Source: Deferribacterales bacterium UBA4806
GTDB taxonomy: Bacteria > Chrysiogenota > Deferribacteres > Deferribacterales > UBA228
Assembly: GCA_002402635.1 (NCBI GenBank)
Contig: DHGE01000035.1
Span: 1-7,671 of the forward strand
Direction: 5' to 3'
DNA length: 7,671 bases
Made by a program: the position numbers and the translations under genes. Below are positions 5,538-7,671 of the stretch, piece after piece. The notes under the pieces were generated by a model that did not search any database, was not told where the DNA came from, and saw only the letters and a list, made by a program, of their open reading frames with translations. Each line of letters begins with the position of its first letter. Within the stretch, counting starts at the first letter, position 1.

Positions 5538-6821
5538 ATGAATATATTGTGGATATCAATGATTTTAATGTTACTCCTTGGCTTTCCCTTTGTTGTTGTA
5601 ATTATCTTTTCACTCTTACTTTATATTTGGACTAACTTTGATTCATTTCAAATTGAGGTGCTTGTTCAACAAATAATAAATGGATTTACACCTCCTTCTT
5701 TAGTTTGTGTGCCCATGTTCATTCTTTCTGCAAGTATTATAAATGCTGGCTATTCAGCCTCAAGAGTAATTAAATTGGTTAAAAATTTTTTTGGCCACCT
5801 ACCTGGAGGTCTACCAATAACAACTACTGCAAGCTGTACTCTCTTTGGTGCTGTTTCTGGCTCAACCCAGGCAACAGTAGCCGCAATTGGAGGAGTTATG
5901 AGGCCAATGCTTTTAAAATCTGGCTATTCAAGCTCTTTTTCTATTGCTTTGATCATTAATTCTAGTGACATTGCATTACTTATTCCTCCAAGTATCGCAT
6001 CTATTGTATATGGTGTTGCAACAAACACGTCAATTAATAAATTGTTTCTGGGAGGAATTGGACCTGGATTGTTAATATTTTTATTATTTTCAATTTATAA
6101 TTTTTTAGACTCTAAAATAAAAGGTGTGGGTCAACTTCCAAAAGCTTCATGGCATGAGAGGCTGAACTCCCTTAGAGAAGCAATTTTAATTCTTTTTTTC
6201 CCTGTTATTATTATAGGTGGTATTTTTCTTGGTATATTTAGCCCAACAGAGGCTTCTGCTGCTGCTGTTGGCTATGCTTTAATATTAGAAGGTTTAATTT
6301 ATAAAACATTAACATGGAAAAAACTGTTAAAGGTTTTTTTAGAAACTGGAGTAATTACAGCTGTTGTTTTTATCTTAGTGGGAGCAGGCCAAGCACTAAC
6401 TTGGATGTTAAGCTATATGCAGTTACCCCAACATATAATGCCAAAAGTTCTTGGGGTCAATCCCTCTGAGTTGAAAATAATAATCACCATAGTATTATCC
6501 TATTTTATAGCTTGTATGTTTGTTGATCCAATAGTTGCTATATACATTTTATCACCCATATTCAATCCATACATTATAAGTGCTGGAATTGATCCAGTTT
6601 TTATTGGAATATTAGTGGTATTGCAAGCTGCCATTGGCTCAGCTAGTCCTCCTTTTGGTTGCGATATCTTCACAGCTCAATTAATATTTAGAAGACCTTA
6701 TTTAGAAATAATAAGGAAAACCTATCCTTTTATGCTTTTATTAATTATAACTACAATTTTACTTATATGCTTCCCAGAAATTGCGACTTACATACCAAAA
6801 ATTGCAACAAAAACTATTTAG
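5538..6821 (+). CDS. dctM: TRAP transporter large membrane subunit, DctM family
   Basis: This 427-aa polytopic inner-membrane protein is the channel-forming, Na+-coupled subunit of the TRAP transporter. Signatures of the DctM family run through its length: the PMFILSASIINAG helix near 59-71, FGAVSGSTQATVAAIGG at 103-119, LLIPPSIA at 147-154, GGIGPG at 172-177, FSPTEASAAAVGYAL at 234-248, and the second PP motif SASPPFG at 368-374, which corresponds to the TPPVG or TPPFG of relatives. The two pseudo-symmetric PP motifs mark the two hairpins around the substrate and sodium sites. Length is normal and there is no fusion to the Q subunit. The start at ATG 5538 leads straight into the first helix but lacks a clear Shine-Dalgarno. 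It closes dctPQM; gcdH follows 84 bases later on the same strand. Confidence 0.95.
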   Translation: MNILWISMILMLLLGFPFVVVIIFSLLLYIWTNFDSFQIEVLVQQIINGFTPPSLVCVPMFILSASIINAGYSASRVIKLVKNFFGHLPGGLPITTTASCTLFGAVSGSTQATVAAIGGVMRPMLLKSGYSSSFSIALIINSSDIALLIPPSIASIVYGVATNTSINKLFLGGIGPGLLIFLLFSIYNFLDSKIKGVGQLPKASWHERLNSLREAILILFFPVIIIGGIFLGIFSPTEASAAAVGYALILEGLIYKTLTWKKLLKVFLETGVITAVVFILVGAGQALTWMLSYMQLPQHIMPKVLGVNPSELKIIITIVLSYFIACMFVDPIVAIYILSPIFNPYIISAGIDPVFIGILVVLQAAIGSASPPFGCDIFTAQLIFRRPYLEIIRKTYPFMLLLIITTILLICFPEIATYIPKIATKTI

Positions 6822-6893
6822 TTTTTAGAAGAAAATTAATATTATATATTAATTATATAATACACTTCAATATTATAAAGAATTAGCAAAATC

Positions 6894-6901
6894 AAAGGAG
6901 G
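6894..6901 (+). promoter_or_regulatory. Shine-Dalgarno of the glutaryl-CoA dehydrogenase-like gene
   Basis: AAAGGAGG lies four bases before a GTG at 6906. This near-perfect site, together with the lack of any in-frame ATG until codon 59, selects the GTG as the start codon. Confidence 0.75.
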
Positions 6902-6905
6902 AAAA

Positions 6906-7671
6906 GTGGACCTTGATTTCTATGAATTAAATGAATTTTTAACAGATGAAGAAAAAATTGTCAGAAACAGTATTTCTTCTTATTTAGAAAAAGAAGTTAG
7001 GCCACTCATTAAAGAAGCATGGCACCTAGAAAAAGCACTTAATTTTAGAGAATTAGCCAAAAGCTTTGGTGACCTTGGAATGATTGGTGCCTTTCTACCA
7101 GAAGAACATGGTTGTCCAGGCAGCACCTATAAAATATTTGGGATTATATGTGAAGAAGTAGAAAGAATAGATAGTGCTCTGAGAAGTTTTATAGCCGTCT
7201 CCTCAGGGCTAGTAATGTATCCCATATTCACTTTTGGAAATGATGAACAAAAGAGAAAGTTTCTTCCCAAATTGGCCAAAGGTGAATTAATTGGTTGTTT
7301 TGGATTAACTGAGCCAGAATTTGGGTCAAATCCAGCTGGGATGAAAACAACTGCCAAAAAAGATGGTAATACGTGGGTACTCAATGGTTCTAAAACATGG
7401 ATCACAGAAGCTGACGTAGCCGATTTTGCAATTGTTTGGGCAAGAGACGTAGACGATAAAAGAATTAAAGGCTTTATTGTTGAAAGAGGTACAGAAGGTT
7501 TTAGCATGGATAGAATTGATGAAAAAGGCTCAATGAGAGCAGGTGGTGTTGGCAGCCTTGGATTTACAAATTGCAGAGTAAGTGAAACAAATAGACTCCC
7601 CTATGCTTTGGGCTTAAAAAATCCGTTAGCTTGTTTGGATAGAGCAAGATTTGGAATTTCATGGGGTGCAC
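6906..7671 (+). CDS. gcdH: Glutaryl-CoA dehydrogenase-like acyl-CoA dehydrogenase (3' end cut by window)
   Basis: The first 255 residues of a flavoprotein acyl-CoA dehydrogenase (family length about 390-400) read open to the edge. In glutaryl-CoA dehydrogenase the enzyme oxidises and decarboxylates glutaryl-CoA to crotonyl-CoA in lysine, tryptophan and aromatic catabolism, passing electrons to ETF. Compared with recalled human GCDH there are long matches: ERIDSALRS at 86-94, LPKLAKGELIGCFGLTEP at 120-137, LNGSKTWIT at 159-167, and ARFGISWG near the end. Glu86, Arg93, Ser94 and Val98 align with residues that line the glutaryl-carboxylate pocket, favouring this specificity over other acyl-CoA dehydrogenases. 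The FAD/substrate loop reads FGSNP (139-143) instead of the commoner GSDP. The catalytic Glu lies beyond the window. The gene follows dctM by 84 bases; an AT-only 8-bp hairpin (6834-6854) and a TATAAT (6856-6861, no good -35) lie between, so co-transcription with TRAP is likely but a second promoter is possible. Confidence 0.88.
   Translation, partial: MDLDFYELNEFLTDEEKIVRNSISSYLEKEVRPLIKEAWHLEKALNFRELAKSFGDLGMIGAFLPEEHGCPGSTYKIFGIICEEVERIDSALRSFIAVSSGLVMYPIFTFGNDEQKRKFLPKLAKGELIGCFGLTEPEFGSNPAGMKTTAKKDGNTWVLNGSKTWITEADVADFAIVWARDVDDKRIKGFIVERGTEGFSMDRIDEKGSMRAGGVGSLGFTNCRVSETNRLPYALGLKNPLACLDRARFGISWGA

Noticed and set aside
6834..6854. AT-only 8-bp hairpin between dctM and gcdH as a terminator
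   Set aside because: It has no G-C pairs and no following T-tract, so it would not end transcription by the intrinsic mechanism.
7127..7507. Minus-strand 126-codon open frame
   Set aside because: It is antisense to the glutaryl-CoA dehydrogenase-like gene, whose GTG start and family motifs explain the region.

Overview
The window is AT-rich (about 30% G+C by eye) bacterial DNA. It uses the standard code: TAA and TGA act as stops, TGG as Trp, and AGA is the main Arg codon. A TRAP transporter, a glutaryl-CoA dehydrogenase-like enzyme, a DsrE-family protein and an Mrp-type ATPase together suggest a free-living, probably Gram-negative heterotroph, such as an uncultured low-GC marine proteobacterium or deltaproteobacterium-like lineage. 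This placement is inference; no rRNA, tRNA or other clear phylogenetic marker is present. I see no intact mobile element and no CRISPR array.

Layout from left to right. (1) Positions 1-55 hold nothing I can assign. (2) mrp lies on the minus strand at 56-856 and encodes an Mrp/ApbC P-loop ATPase that has lost the family's metal-binding CxxC. It has a clear Shine-Dalgarno and a good sigma70-type promoter (907-935). (3) A 448-base gene-poor gap (857-1304) holds a short, possibly decayed frame. (4) A 428-aa polytopic membrane protein of the MATE/MOP superfamily (1305-2591, plus strand) resembles vertebrate ANKH in both halves. It converges, with 9 bases between stops, on (5) a minus-strand two-gene operon: an alpha/beta hydrolase (2932-3693) followed by a CxxC-containing DsrE-family protein (2601-2942). 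These two overlap by 11 bases, and the dsrE-like Shine-Dalgarno lies inside the hydrolase gene. (6) A 233-base divergent intergenic region (3694-3926) carries a perfect 13-bp inverted repeat whose outer ends form -35-like hexamers pointing both ways, a 35-codon upstream frame, and an 11-bp inverted repeat just before dctP. (7) A plus-strand operon dctP-dctQ-dctM (3927-6821) encodes a complete three-part TRAP transporter. It is followed 84 bases later by the first 255 codons of a glutaryl-CoA dehydrogenase-like gene that runs off the right edge.

The TRAP genes and the acyl-CoA dehydrogenase probably form a catabolic unit. An organic acid enters by Na+-driven uptake through DctPQM and is later oxidised as a CoA thioester in the cytoplasm. 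Glutarate, or a compound degraded to glutaryl-CoA, is the simplest substrate guess, but the sequence does not prove it.

I see no clearly new multi-gene system. The points most worth a second look are the Mrp without its CxxC, the ANKH-like transporter, the symmetric divergent promoter/operator, and the unusual leader of dctP.
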